DNA from: Kribbella jiaozuonensis
GTDB taxonomy: Bacteria; Actinomycetota; Actinomycetes; Propionibacteriales; Kribbellaceae
Direction: 5' to 3'
Assembly: GCF_005233875.1 (NCBI RefSeq)
Contig: NZ_SZPZ01000003.1
Span: 124,001-188,000 of the forward strand
DNA: 64,000 nt
Below the pieces are notes generated by a model. It worked only from the letters and a program-made list of their open reading frames with translations, was not told where the DNA came from and did no database searches. Both the position numbers and the translations under genes were made by a program. This document shows positions 8,902 through 17,569 of this stretch, one piece after another; the first letter of the stretch is position 1; every line of letters starts with the position of its first letter.

Positions 8902-10935
8902 CTACCGCAGGAAGGCGGCTGCCACGCCGGCGTCGACAGGCACGTGCAGACCGGTCGTGTGGGTGAGGTCGCCACCGGTCAATGCGAACACCGCGGCAGC
9001 GACGTTCTCCGGCAGCACCTCACGCTTCAGCAGCGTCCGCTGCGCATAGAACGCACCGAGCTCCGACTCGGGTACGCCGTACACCGCCGCCCGCTGCGCA
9101 CCCCAACCGCCGGCGAAGATCCCGGACCCGCGGACCACGCCGTCGGGATTCACGCCGTTGACCCGGATCCCGTGCTCGCCGAGCTCGGCGGCAAGAAGCC
9201 GGACCTGATGTGCCTGGTCCGCCTTGGCAGCGCCGTACGCGACGTTGTTCGGGCCGGCGAAGACCGAGTTCTTGCTGGAGATGTAGATGATGTCGCCGCC
9301 CATCCCCTGGTCGATCAGCACCTTCGCGGCCGCCCGCGACACCAGGAACGAACCCTTCGCCATCACGTCGTGCTGCAGGTCCCAGTCCCGTTCCGTTGTC
9401 TCCAGCAACGACTTCGAGATGGAAAGGCCGGCATTGTTGACGATCAGGTCCACCCCGCCGAACGCCAGTACGGCGTCCCGCAGCGCAGCCTCGACCGCGT
9501 CCGCCGACGACACATCGGCGCCTACGGCAACGGCCACGTCGGACGAACCGATCTCCTTCGCGACCGCCTCGCCCGCCGCCAGGTCCAGGTCCGCAACGAC
9601 AACGCACGCGCCTTCCGCGGCCAGCCGCTGCGCGATCGCCTTGCCGATCCCGGACCCGCCACCGGTCACGAGCGCAACCCGGGTGGCGAGCGGCTTCGGC
9701 TTCGGCATCCGCTGCAGCTTGGCCTCTTCCAGCGCCCAGTACTCGATCCGGAACTTCTCCCGCTCATCGATCGGCGCGTACGTCGACACCGACTCGGCGC
9801 CGCGCATCACGTTGATCGCGTTCACGTAGAACTCGCCGGCCACCCGCGCGGTCTGCTTGTCCTTCCCGAAGCTGAACATCCCCACGCCCGGCACCAGCAC
9901 GATCGCCGGATCCGCACCCCGCATCGCCGGGCTGTCGGCGTCGGCATGCCGGTTGTAGTACGCCGCATAATCCTCGCGATAAGCCGCGTGCAACTCCCGC
10001 AGCCGAGCAACCGCGTCCTCCACCGAGGCCGTCGCGGGCAGGTCAAGGACGAGCGGACGGACCTTCGTCCGCAGGAAGTGGTCCGGACACGAGGTGCCGA
10101 GCGCAGCCAGCTCTGCCAGCCGCTCCCGCGCGGTGAATTCCAGGACGGCGTCTGAGTCGTTGTAGTGCCCGACCTGCGGCTTGTCCGTCGACGCCAGTCC
10201 CCGGATCACCGGGGCGAGCGCGGCGGCCCTGGCCCTGCGCTCTTCCACCGGGAGAGCCTCGAAGCCGTTGACCACCGCGCCGAAGGGTTCCGCCTTGCCG
10301 CGGTCGGCGAGGAACTGCTCGGCGGTCCTGATGATGTCGAGGGAGTTCGCCTCGCACTCCTCCGACGTACTGCCCCAGGCGGTGATGCCGTGGCCGCCCA
10401 GGATGCAGCCGATTGCCTGCGGGTTCTCGCGCTTGACCGCAGCGATGTCGAGACCGAGCTGGAAACCGGGCCGCCGCCACGGGACCCACACCACCCGGTC
10501 GCCGAAGCACTCGGCGGTCAGTTTCTCGCCATCCGCGGCGGTCGCCAGCGCGATCCCGGAGTCCGGGTGCAGGTGGTCGACATGAGGGGCGTCGACCAGC
10601 CCGTGCATCGCGGTGTCGATCGACGGCGCCGCGCCGCCCTTGCCGTGCAGGCAGTAGTCGAACGCGGCGACCATCTCGTCCTCGCGGTCGACACCCGGAT
10701 AGGTGTCGATCAGAGCGTTCAGCCGGTCGAGCCTGAGCACGGCCAAGCCTGCCGGGGTGAGCGTGCCCAGATCCCCGCCGGATCCCTTGACCCACAGCAA
10801 GTCCACGGGGTTCTGCGTGACCGGATCGGTCGCCGTACCCTTCGCCGACGTGTTCCCGCCGGCGTAGTTCGTGTTGCGTGGATCGGCACCCAGACGGTTG
10901 CTACGCGCAACGAGCTCGGCTGCAGTGTCGCTCAC
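8902..10935 (-). CDS. Bifunctional rhamnulose-1-phosphate aldolase / lactaldehyde dehydrogenase
   Basis: This 677-residue fusion, often called RhaEW or RhaAD, has two halves. Residues 1 to about 400 are a class II aldolase-like domain with GGNTSAKG and the metal ligands in HVDHLHPDSG. Residues from about 410 are a short-chain dehydrogenase with VTGGGSGIGKA and the catalytic YGAAK. The first half cleaves rhamnulose 1-phosphate to DHAP and L-lactaldehyde; the second probably oxidises the lactaldehyde. The GTG start abuts the rhaI stop with no gap, so translation is likely coupled. Confidence 0.93.
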   Translation of the reverse strand: MSDTAAELVARSNRLGADPRNTNYAGGNTSAKGTATDPVTQNPVDLLWVKGSGGDLGTLTPAGLAVLRLDRLNALIDTYPGVDREDEMVAAFDYCLHGKGGAAPSIDTAMHGLVDAPHVDHLHPDSGIALATAADGEKLTAECFGDRVVWVPWRRPGFQLGLDIAAVKRENPQAIGCILGGHGITAWGSTSEECEANSLDIIRTAEQFLADRGKAEPFGAVVNGFEALPVEERRARAAALAPVIRGLASTDKPQVGHYNDSDAVLEFTARERLAELAALGTSCPDHFLRTKVRPLVLDLPATASVEDAVARLRELHAAYREDYAAYYNRHADADSPAMRGADPAIVLVPGVGMFSFGKDKQTARVAGEFYVNAINVMRGAESVSTYAPIDEREKFRIEYWALEEAKLQRMPKPKPLATRVALVTGGGSGIGKAIAQRLAAEGACVVVADLDLAAGEAVAKEIGSSDVAVAVGADVSSADAVEAALRDAVLAFGGVDLIVNNAGLSISKSLLETTERDWDLQHDVMAKGSFLVSRAAAKVLIDQGMGGDIIYISSKNSVFAGPNNVAYGAAKADQAHQVRLLAAELGEHGIRVNGVNPDGVVRGSGIFAGGWGAQRAAVYGVPESELGAFYAQRTLLKREVLPENVAAAVFALTGGDLTHTTGLHVPVDAGVAAAFLR

Positions 10936-12099
10936 TTATGCTCCCCATCCAGCTTGCTCGCCGCCGACGCGGTCCTTGGTGATCTGCTCGAAGTAGCCGC
11001 TGCGCTTGTACGCCGCGACCGGGTCGGCGTCCAGGCCCTGCGACTCGCGGAGTTCCGCGAGCAGTGGCCGGACGTCCGTGTTGTAGGCATCCATCAGCGC
11101 CGCGTTCGCGCCCAGCACGTCACCTTCCCGCTGGGCCTTCCGCAGTACGTCGCGGTCGACCAGCAGCGCCTTCGCCGTCGCCTCCTGGACGTTCATCACC
11201 GAGCGGATGATCGCGGGGATCTTCTCCTCGATGTTGTGGCACTGGTCGAGCATGAACGCGATCCCGCGCTCCGGGTCGAGCGCGTCGCCGCGGACGATCT
11301 CGTTCATGATCCGGAACAGCTGGAACGGGTCGGCCGCCCCGACCATCAGGTCGTCGTCGGCGTAGAACCTGCTGTTGAAGTCGAACGCGCCGAGCTTCTT
11401 CGTCCGCAGCAGGAACGCGACGATGAACTCGATGTTCGTCCCCGGCGCGTGGTGCCCGGTGTCGATACAGACCGTTGCCTTCGGCCCCAGTTCGAGGCAG
11501 TGCGCGTACGACGTACCCCAGTCCGGCACGTCCGTGGTGTAGAACGCCGGCTCGAAGAGCTTGTACTCGAGCAGCATCCGCTGGTCGTCGCCGAGCCGGT
11601 CGTACACCTCCTTCAACGCGGTCGCGAGCCGGTCCTGGCGATCCTGGATGTCGTCCTGGCCGGGGTAGTTCGTGCCGTCGGAGAACCACAGCTTGAGATC
11701 GCGGGACCCGGTCGCGTCCATGATGTCGACGCATTCGAGCAGGTGATCGGTCGCCTTCCGGCGTACTGCGGGATCCGGGTTCGTGACGCTGCCGAGCTTA
11801 TAGTCGTCGTCCTGGAACACGTTGCTGTTGATCGCCCCGAGCCGGACGCCCTGCTCCTTCGCGTACGCCGCGAGCGCCGCGTAGTCGTCGACCTTGTCCC
11901 AGGGGATGTGCAGCGCGACGCTCGGCGCGACGCCGGTGTACCTGTGGACGACGGCCGCGTCGGCGATCTTCTCCTCCGGCGAGCGCGGTACGCCGGGCTG
12001 GGCGAACACCTTGAACCGGGTGCCGGAGTTGCCGAACGCCCACGAGGGCAACTCGATCTCCTGGCGGCTCAGCGCGGCCTTCACGGCATCGGTCGTCAT
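10936..12099 (-). CDS. rhaI: L-rhamnose isomerase
   Basis: This 387-residue TIM-barrel isomerase converts L-rhamnose to L-rhamnulose. It is of the type found in actinobacteria and rhizobia (RhaI), not the E. coli RhaA type. Metal-site acidic and His residues are visible in LEYKLFEPAFY, CIDTGHHAPGTN and FDFNSRFYADDDL. The ATG overlaps the rhaM stop by 4 bp (ATGA), a tight translational coupling. Confidence 0.92.
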   Translation of the reverse strand: MTTDAVKAALSRQEIELPSWAFGNSGTRFKVFAQPGVPRSPEEKIADAAVVHRYTGVAPSVALHIPWDKVDDYAALAAYAKEQGVRLGAINSNVFQDDDYKLGSVTNPDPAVRRKATDHLLECVDIMDATGSRDLKLWFSDGTNYPGQDDIQDRQDRLATALKEVYDRLGDDQRMLLEYKLFEPAFYTTDVPDWGTSYAHCLELGPKATVCIDTGHHAPGTNIEFIVAFLLRTKKLGAFDFNSRFYADDDLMVGAADPFQLFRIMNEIVRGDALDPERGIAFMLDQCHNIEEKIPAIIRSVMNVQEATAKALLVDRDVLRKAQREGDVLGANAALMDAYNTDVRPLLAELRESQGLDADPVAAYKRSGYFEQITKDRVGGEQAGWGA

Positions 12100-12428
12100 G
12101 ACTCAGTCCCCTTCAGGTGGAAGATCTCGGGCAGCAGCAGGAACGACTCGTCCGGCGGCCGGCCGTCGATCCCCGTGAAGAATTCGGTCATCTCCGACTG
12201 CCAGCGTGTGTTGACCTCCGTCGCCGCCATCGCCTTCTGGGCGGCGTCCAGATCCTCGGCCTCGACGTACCCGATCAGCAGCCCGTCGTCGCGGAGGAAC
12301 AGCGAGTAGTTGTGCCATCCGGAGTCCCGCAGCGCGGCCTGCATCTCGGGCCAGACGTTCCGGTGCCGGTCGACGTACTCGGCCAACCGGTCCGGCCGGA
12401 CCTGCAGGCAGAAGCAGTAACGATTCAC
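12096..12428 (-). CDS. rhaM: L-rhamnose mutarotase
   Basis: This 110-residue ferredoxin-like-fold protein interconverts alpha- and beta-L-rhamnose. It starts MNRYCFCLQVRPDRLAEY and has the family motifs HRNVWPEM, SLFLRDDGLLIGY and the C-terminal DESFLLLPEIFHL. It is the first gene of the rha operon and overlaps rhaI by 4 bp. The promoter lies in the 197-bp gap to the divergent LacI gene. Confidence 0.93.
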   Translation of the reverse strand: MNRYCFCLQVRPDRLAEYVDRHRNVWPEMQAALRDSGWHNYSLFLRDDGLLIGYVEAEDLDAAQKAMAATEVNTRWQSEMTEFFTGIDGRPPDESFLLLPEIFHLKGTES

Positions 12429-12462
12429 GGCGTCACCTGTATCTGAGCGGGCGGGAAGGCTA

Positions 12463-12474
12463 TGAAAGGTTTCA
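12463..12474. promoter_or_regulatory. Candidate operator of the rhamnose regulator, site 1
   Basis: TGAAAGGTTTCA is a TGAAA-NN-TTTCA palindrome 35 bp upstream of rhaM. The shape is that of LacI/GalR-family operators, which usually have a central CG; here the centre is GG. Together with site 2 at 12596 it brackets the divergent promoters of the rha operon and its regulator. Confidence 0.65.
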
Positions 12475-12595
12475 ACAGCGTCCCATGACGCTAAGCGTGG
12501 TGCCCCGTGGCCGTCAAGTGCCTGCCCACCTTTTGCGGCCGATCCCGGACTGCCGTCGCGGAGAATCTGCAGGAAGCGGGTATTCTTCGGCAGCT

Positions 12596-12607
12596 AACAC
12601 GTTTCAA
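12596..12607. promoter_or_regulatory. Candidate operator of the rhamnose regulator, site 2
   Basis: AACACGTTTCAA has one perfect half (CGTTTCAA) of the same palindrome as site 1 and one degenerate half. It lies 18 bp before the LacI start, suggesting autoregulation. The centre-to-centre distance to site 1 is 133 bp, which would allow DNA looping by a tetramer. Confidence 0.55.
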
Positions 12608-12625
12608 GTGCGCAGGGAGGTTCTC

Positions 12626-13702
12626 GTGTCGGTCGATGATGCGGAAGCCCTGCCTGAGCGGACCAGGCGGCGGCGTACGCCGAAGCCGCATGCCGCCGGC
12701 GTGAAAGCAGTGGCCGCCGCGGCCGGCGTCTCGCTGGGGACCGTCTCGAACGTGCTGAACCGGCCCGAGGTGGTCAGCCCGCTGACCCGCGCGAAGGTCG
12801 AAGCGGCGATGGCCTCGCTCGGCTTCGTCCGGAACGAGTCGGCGCGGCAACTGCGCGCGGGCTCCAGCCGGATCCTCGCCTACCTCATGCTCGACGCCGG
12901 CAACCCGTTCTTCACCGACGTCGCGAAGGGCGTCGAGGAGGCTGCTCAAGCGGCCGGGTTGTCCGTGTTCCTCTGCACCAGCAGCGAGGACGCAGACCGC
13001 GAGGCGGCGTACCTCGATCTGCTCGAACAGCAACGCGTGCAGGGCATCCTGATCACGCCCATCGATCAGAACTCGTCCCGCCTGCGCAAATTGCCCTCCC
13101 GCGGTACGCCGGTCGTCGTCGTCGACCGCGCTCTCGACGAGGCCGAGCACTGCTCGGTCGCGGTGAACGACATCCTCGGCGGCGAGCTCGCGATCTCGCA
13201 TCTGCTCGAGCTCGGTCACGAACGGATCGCGTACGTCGGCGGTCCGAACACGATCGGCCAGGTCGTCGACCGGCGCGAGGGCGCTCGCCGCGCGCTGCGG
13301 ACGGCCGGGAAGCCCGCGGCGGACCTGATCGAGCTGACCACCGGCGCGCTCACCGTCGCCGAAGGCAGGGGCGCAGGGCAACGACTCGCGGGCCTCCCGG
13401 CGGACCGGCGACCGACCGCCGCCTTCTGTGCGAACGACTTGCTGGCGTTGGGGTTGCTGCAGCAGTGCGTGAGTCTCGGACTGCGCGTTCCGGAGGATCT
13501 CGCGATCGTCGGGTACGACGACATCGAGTTCGCCGAGGCAGCCGCCGTACCGCTGACGTCGGTGCGCCAGCCGCGGCAACTGCTGGGCCGGACCGCTGCC
13601 GAGTTGTTGCTGGACGAGTCCTCGAACCCGGACCACGAGCACCAGCGCGTCACGTTCACGCCCGAGTTGGTGGTCCGCACGTCGACCCGGGGCACTGTCT
13701 GA
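12626..13702 (+). CDS. LacI-family regulator of L-rhamnose catabolism
   Basis: This 358-residue protein has an N-terminal LacI HTH and hinge (VKAVAAAAGVSLGTVSNVLN, about residues 24-43) and a periplasmic-binding-protein-like sugar sensor. The GTG at 12626 follows CAGGGAGG by 5 bp; an upstream in-frame start would add an unlikely tail across the operator. It is divergent from rhaM. Role: repressor of the rha operon, presumably released by rhamnose, rhamnulose or a phosphorylated product. Confidence 0.9.
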   Translation: MSVDDAEALPERTRRRRTPKPHAAGVKAVAAAAGVSLGTVSNVLNRPEVVSPLTRAKVEAAMASLGFVRNESARQLRAGSSRILAYLMLDAGNPFFTDVAKGVEEAAQAAGLSVFLCTSSEDADREAAYLDLLEQQRVQGILITPIDQNSSRLRKLPSRGTPVVVVDRALDEAEHCSVAVNDILGGELAISHLLELGHERIAYVGGPNTIGQVVDRREGARRALRTAGKPAADLIELTTGALTVAEGRGAGQRLAGLPADRRPTAAFCANDLLALGLLQQCVSLGLRVPEDLAIVGYDDIEFAEAAAVPLTSVRQPRQLLGRTAAELLLDESSNPDHEHQRVTFTPELVVRTSTRGTV

Positions 13703-13755
13703 GCCGCGCTATGGTGGCCTAGCGAGGGTGGGTCGTCGTCTGGGCGAGGTGAGTC

Positions 13756-14799
13756 ATGCGCGTCGCTGGCGGGGGTTTGGTGCGGCGGTGGGGCGGCCGC
13801 GCTGTCGGCCTGGCGATCACCGGGGTCGGCCTGTACATCGTCGCGCCGAGCATCCTGTCGCTCTTCGGAGCCTGGCCACGCCTCGCGGACGTCAATCCCT
13901 GGTGGTTCCCGGTCCTGGTGGTGCTGGAGGCTTGCAGTTTCGCCGGACTGTGGTGGCTGGCCAGGCTGTCACTGGATCAGCACACCGACGACCAGGTCAT
14001 CGCGGGGTGGGGGACCATCGCGACGGCCCAACTGGCCGGGAACGCGGCCAGCAAGGTCCTCCCCGGCGGCGCCGCCACCGGCAGCGTCCTTCAAGCCAGG
14101 CTCTTGATCCAAGCCGGGCAGCCGGCCGCGGTCGTCGCCTCCGCCTTGACTGCGATCGGATTGATCACCACCGGCGTGCTGTTGCTGCTGCCTGTGCTGA
14201 CCGTCCCCGCAGTCCTGATCGGCCCGCCGCCCGCCCGGCAACTGGAGCTCGGCCTGCTGATCTCGCTGATCATGGCGGTGCTCATCGTCGGTCTGGGACT
14301 GGCTGCGCTCACCTGGCCGCGGTTCGTGGTGGTCGTCGGTCGCGGGGCCGGGCACGTCATTCACCTGGTCAAGCGCAGCGTGACGGCCGACAGTTGCGCG
14401 GCACAGTTGGTCACGCAGCGGGAGCGGGTCGCCGCCGCGTTCGAGGGCCGCTGGTGGTCCGCAGCCTTGGCCGCGGCGGCGAACCGGATGTTCGACTACG
14501 CCGCACTCGTGGCCGCGTTGGCGGCGCTCGACGTACACGCTCGTCCTTCGATGGTGCTGCTTGCCTATGTCGTGGCCCAGGCGCTCGCGATGATCCCGAT
14601 CACGCCAGGGGGTCTCGGCTTCGTCGACGCCGGTCTGACTGCGCTGCTCGTGCTGATCGGGATCAGTCCGGACGCCGCACTCATCGGGACGCTGCTGTAT
14701 CGGCTCGCGTCATTCTGGCTACCGATACCGGTGGGCCTGCTGGCCTGGGCGGGCTGGCGGATCCATCTGCACATCACCCGGCCGGCTGGGGATGGCTAG
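13756..14799 (+). CDS. Flippase-like / lysylphosphatidylglycerol synthase TM domain protein (UPF0104)
   Basis: This 347-residue integral membrane protein has about 7-8 hydrophobic helices. The family motif NAASKVLPGGAATGS (about residues 95-109) and ITPGGLGFVDAGL near the C-terminus are typical of the AglD/MprF flippase-like family. There is no synthase or glycosyltransferase domain, so it may move a lipid-linked compound. It converges on, and overlaps by 4 bp, the TetR gene. Confidence 0.82.
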   Translation: MRVAGGGLVRRWGGRAVGLAITGVGLYIVAPSILSLFGAWPRLADVNPWWFPVLVVLEACSFAGLWWLARLSLDQHTDDQVIAGWGTIATAQLAGNAASKVLPGGAATGSVLQARLLIQAGQPAAVVASALTAIGLITTGVLLLLPVLTVPAVLIGPPPARQLELGLLISLIMAVLIVGLGLAALTWPRFVVVVGRGAGHVIHLVKRSVTADSCAAQLVTQRERVAAAFEGRWWSAALAAAANRMFDYAALVAALAALDVHARPSMVLLAYVVAQALAMIPITPGGLGFVDAGLTALLVLIGISPDAALIGTLLYRLASFWLPIPVGLLAWAGWRIHLHITRPAGDG

Positions 14800-15431
14800 A
14801 CGCCGTACGCAGCCAGGAACACCTCGGCGGCCTGGTCGGCAAGCTTGTCGAGCTCGCCGGGCTTCGGACGCTGGCGGGTGCCCGCGAACATCGCGCGGTT
14901 CATCGGCTTGTACATGACCAGGCCGGCGAACTGGTACGCCGCGAGCGTCGGGTCTTCGAGCTCTTTCAGCAGGCCGCGGTCGCTCAGTCTCGTCAGCGCC
15001 TGGCCGAGTGCGTCCAGGGACTGCTCGAAGCCGCGGTTGAACCAGGCGCCGCACACCTCCGGGAAGCGGTCCGCTTCGGCGATCACCAGCCGGCGGAGCT
15101 GCAGCACACTGTCGGCGGTGAGGCTCTGGAGCAGGCGATGGGCCAGCGCGCGCAGGGCTTCCCGGGCGTCGGCGGCTCCGTCGAGGGTGTCGACGTACGC
15201 CTGCAGTAGGCCGTCCAGCAACTGGTCGCTGGTGCCGAGGACGATCTCGGCGAACAGGCGCTCCTTGTTCTCGAACTGCTTGTAGACGGTCTGTTTGGAG
15301 ACGCCGGCGTTCGCGGCGACCTCGTCCATGCTCGCGCCGAGGTACCCGTGCTGGAGGAAGGCCGTGGTCGCGGCGGCCAGGATCGCGCGGCGTTTGCGGG
15401 GCGTCCGTCCTTCGATCTCTACCTGCTCCAT
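14796..15431 (-). CDS. TetR-family repressor
   Basis: This 211-residue regulator has an N-terminal HTH (MDEVAANAGVSKQTVYKQF, about residues 36-54) followed by a ligand-binding C-terminal domain. It is divergent from the alpha/beta hydrolase at 15509. The 77-bp gap contains two copies of a 15-bp near-palindrome, so it likely represses both genes. Confidence 0.9.
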   Translation of the reverse strand: MEQVEIEGRTPRKRRAILAAATTAFLQHGYLGASMDEVAANAGVSKQTVYKQFENKERLFAEIVLGTSDQLLDGLLQAYVDTLDGAADAREALRALAHRLLQSLTADSVLQLRRLVIAEADRFPEVCGAWFNRGFEQSLDALGQALTRLSDRGLLKELEDPTLAAYQFAGLVMYKPMNRAMFAGTRQRPKPGELDKLADQAAEVFLAAYGV

Positions 15432-15442
15432 GCCGAAATCAT

Positions 15443-15484
15443 ACTAGACAGTCCAGTTCTCTCGCGAGTACTGTACGGTCTAGT
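15443..15484. promoter_or_regulatory. Double TetR operator
   Basis: ACTAGACAGTCCAGT (15443-15457) and ACTGTACGGTCTAGT (15470-15484) are inverted relative to each other with 13 of 15 matches. Each is also close to a palindrome of the form ACTnGACnGTCnAGT. This is the usual layout for a TetR repressor controlling itself and a divergent gene. Confidence 0.7.
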
Positions 15485-15508
15485 TCCCTGCGAATCGAGG
15501 AGAAGACC

Positions 15509-16312
15509 ATGAGCACCGTGACATCTGCCGACGGCACGAGGATCGCCTTCGACGCGTACGGCGAAGGCCGGCCGCTGATCCTGATCGACGGAGCCACCGC
15601 GCACCGCGCCGTCAACCCCGCGAATGCGGAGGTCGGGCAGTTGCTGAGCGACGAGTTCCGCACGTACGTGTACGACCGGCGCGGCCGCGGCGAGAGCACC
15701 GACACCGCGCCGTACGCGATCGAGCGCGAGATCGAGGACATCGCCGCCCTGATCGAGGACGCAGGTCAACCGGCCATCCTGTTCGGCTGGTCCTCCGGCG
15801 CCCTCCTGGCTCTGGACGCCGCGGCCGCCGGTCTCCCGATCGCCGGGCTCGTTCTGTTTGAGCCCCCGGTCGTGGTCGACGACGTCCGCCCGCCGCTCCC
15901 GTCCGACTACGTCGAGCAACTCGACGCCTTCGTCGCCGAGGGCCGCCGCGACAAAGCCGCCGAACTCTTCATGACCGCCGCCGCCGGACTCCCCGCCGAA
16001 GCCGTCGCCGGCATGAAGCAGTCCCCCTACTGGGCCCCCGTCGAAGAGATCGCCCACACCATCGCCTACGACGGCCGCATCATGGGCACCACCATGTCCG
16101 GCAACCCCCTCCCCGCCGACCGCTGGTCCACGGTGAAACTCCCCGTCCTCGTCCTCCACGGCGACAAAACCTGGCCCGCCCTCTCCTCCGGCGCCCAAGC
16201 CGTAGCCACCCACCTCCCCACCGCCACCCTGACCGCCATCCCCGGCGAAAACCACAGCACCGACCCCACCACCCTGGCTCCGGTACTGCGGACCTTCGCC
16301 GACGGCCTCTGA
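15509..16312 (+). CDS. Alpha/beta hydrolase
   Basis: This 267-residue single-domain hydrolase has the nucleophile elbow GWSSG (about residue 95), the acid in LHGDKTW and the catalytic His in GENHST. RBS GAGGAGA precedes the ATG. It is divergent from a TetR repressor, suggesting inducible hydrolysis of an ester or lactone; the substrate is unknown. There is no signal peptide, so it is cytoplasmic. Confidence 0.87.
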   Translation: MSTVTSADGTRIAFDAYGEGRPLILIDGATAHRAVNPANAEVGQLLSDEFRTYVYDRRGRGESTDTAPYAIEREIEDIAALIEDAGQPAILFGWSSGALLALDAAAAGLPIAGLVLFEPPVVVDDVRPPLPSDYVEQLDAFVAEGRRDKAAELFMTAAAGLPAEAVAGMKQSPYWAPVEEIAHTIAYDGRIMGTTMSGNPLPADRWSTVKLPVLVLHGDKTWPALSSGAQAVATHLPTATLTAIPGENHSTDPTTLAPVLRTFADGL

Positions 16313-16352
16313 CCCCTCCCGTTGGACCCTGGGTGGGTGAGATGGTTTGGGG

Positions 16353-16904
16353 GTGGACAGGGATGGGTTCTGGGGTCTTGTCGAGGATGCTCGGGCCTCG
16401 GTGGATGACACCGTGGCTGATCCGGACGGGGTTGCGGACGCGTTGACCAAGGTGCTGGGTGCGGCGGAGGCCGAGGAGATCGCGGGGTTCGGGGTCGAGT
16501 TCGCGCGGTTGCAGGTCGAGTCGTACCGGTGGGACCTGTGGGCGGCGGCGTACCTGATCAACTCCGGTGCTTCGGAGGACGGCTTCGATTCGTTCCGTGG
16601 GTGGTTGATCGCCCAGGGACGTGAGGTCTGGGACGCCGCGCTGGCGGGGCCGGACTCGCTCGCCGACGTGGTCGACGAGGACCGGCCGGAGGGGTTCGAA
16701 GGGTTCGACGGCGAAGGGATGCTGCACGTCGGCAGTCACGCGTACAAGAACGTGACCGGCGACGAAGCGGCGTACTGGAAGGCTGTTGACGCCGACGCGC
16801 CGGACACGCCGGACCTGCCGGCCGGCCAGGAGATCGACTTCGACGACGAAGAGGATCTGGAAGCTCACCTGCCTCGGCTGGCGGCGCTCTACCTCGACCG
16901 CTAA
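16353..16904 (+). CDS. DUF4240-family protein
   Basis: This protein of about 183 residues starts VDRDGFWGLVEDAR, with the FW and the SYRWDLWAAAYLIN and GCSEDGF-like region (here GASEDGFDSFRGWLI) typical of DUF4240. It is acidic and cytoplasmic. The GTG at 16353 is preferred, but a TTG at 16347 is also possible and no clear ribosome site decides. Function is unknown. Its stop overlaps the convergent gene that ends at 16901. Confidence 0.78.
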   Translation: MDRDGFWGLVEDARASVDDTVADPDGVADALTKVLGAAEAEEIAGFGVEFARLQVESYRWDLWAAAYLINSGASEDGFDSFRGWLIAQGREVWDAALAGPDSLADVVDEDRPEGFEGFDGEGMLHVGSHAYKNVTGDEAAYWKAVDADAPDTPDLPAGQEIDFDDEEDLEAHLPRLAALYLDR

Positions 16905-17566
16905 GCCGGCTCGCCGCTCAGGCGTTCGATGGCGGTGCGGAGGCGACGGCGCCAACCGGAGCGGCCGGCTTCCTCGTCGGCGGCGGCCAGGCTGATCAGA
17001 TGCTGCGCCATCTCGAAGCCCTCGGCCGTCTGCGGTTCCACATCGGTCAATGCCGGCTGCGGCTCGTCATGGTCGTACCCGAGCGACTGGTTCCGCCACC
17101 CGAACCCGTCCGGCACCAGCAGCTCCGGTACGAGCGTCTCGTGGCTGAGCGACATCAGCTCCTTGTCGCCGTTCCCGATGCTGAAGATCGTCGTACCGCG
17201 TCGGCGGACGTCGCTGACGCGCTCGAGCAACGTGTCGGCCGGATTCTCCTCCGCGACCACCAGCAACGACTCGCCACGACCAGCGTCCTGGAGCCGGTCC
17301 AGACCGATCGCCAGGTGCGGCGGTGCGCCCGGCGGCGGTGCCCAGCGGACCAGTGAAGGCCGTGCGTCCTCGATGCCGGCCCGGTGCAGCTCGTCGTCCA
17401 GATGCGCGGTCAGGTGCCACGGCTCCTCGTCGACCGGTCCGAACAGCATGAGCCCACTACGTCTCGTCGTGAACCGCCGCAGTGCATAGCCGAACTCGGT
17501 CGTCCGGCTCCCCAGCTCAGTACCGCTCAGCATCTCCCGGAGGAGCGAGGCTCTGGTCAGATCCAC
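16901..17566 (-). CDS. Conserved hypothetical protein, possibly SIS-like
   Basis: This 221-residue soluble protein starts with GTG. The central part (LLVVAEENPADTLLERV, then GTTIFSIGNGDKELMSL) alternates strands and helices as in sugar-isomerase (SIS) or Rossmann-like folds, but no catalytic motif is recognisable. A WRNQSLGYDHDE segment and an Arg-rich tail follow. It abuts the sigma-factor gene on the same strand (gap of about 3 bp at 17566-17570 in reading order), so it may be transcribed with it. Function is unknown. Confidence 0.65.
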   Translation of the reverse strand: MDLTRASLLREMLSGTELGSRTTEFGYALRRFTTRRSGLMLFGPVDEEPWHLTAHLDDELHRAGIEDARPSLVRWAPPPGAPPHLAIGLDRLQDAGRGESLLVVAEENPADTLLERVSDVRRRGTTIFSIGNGDKELMSLSHETLVPELLVPDGFGWRNQSLGYDHDEPQPALTDVEPQTAEGFEMAQHLISLAAADEEAGRSGWRRRLRTAIERLSGEPA

Positions 17567-17569
17567 ACC

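Noticed and set aside
8698..12309. Long plus-strand frames opposite the rhamnose operon (485 and 714 residues)
   Set aside because: They run antisense to rhaB, the aldolase/dehydrogenase and rhaI, whose motifs are unmistakable; the mirror frames have no domain signature.
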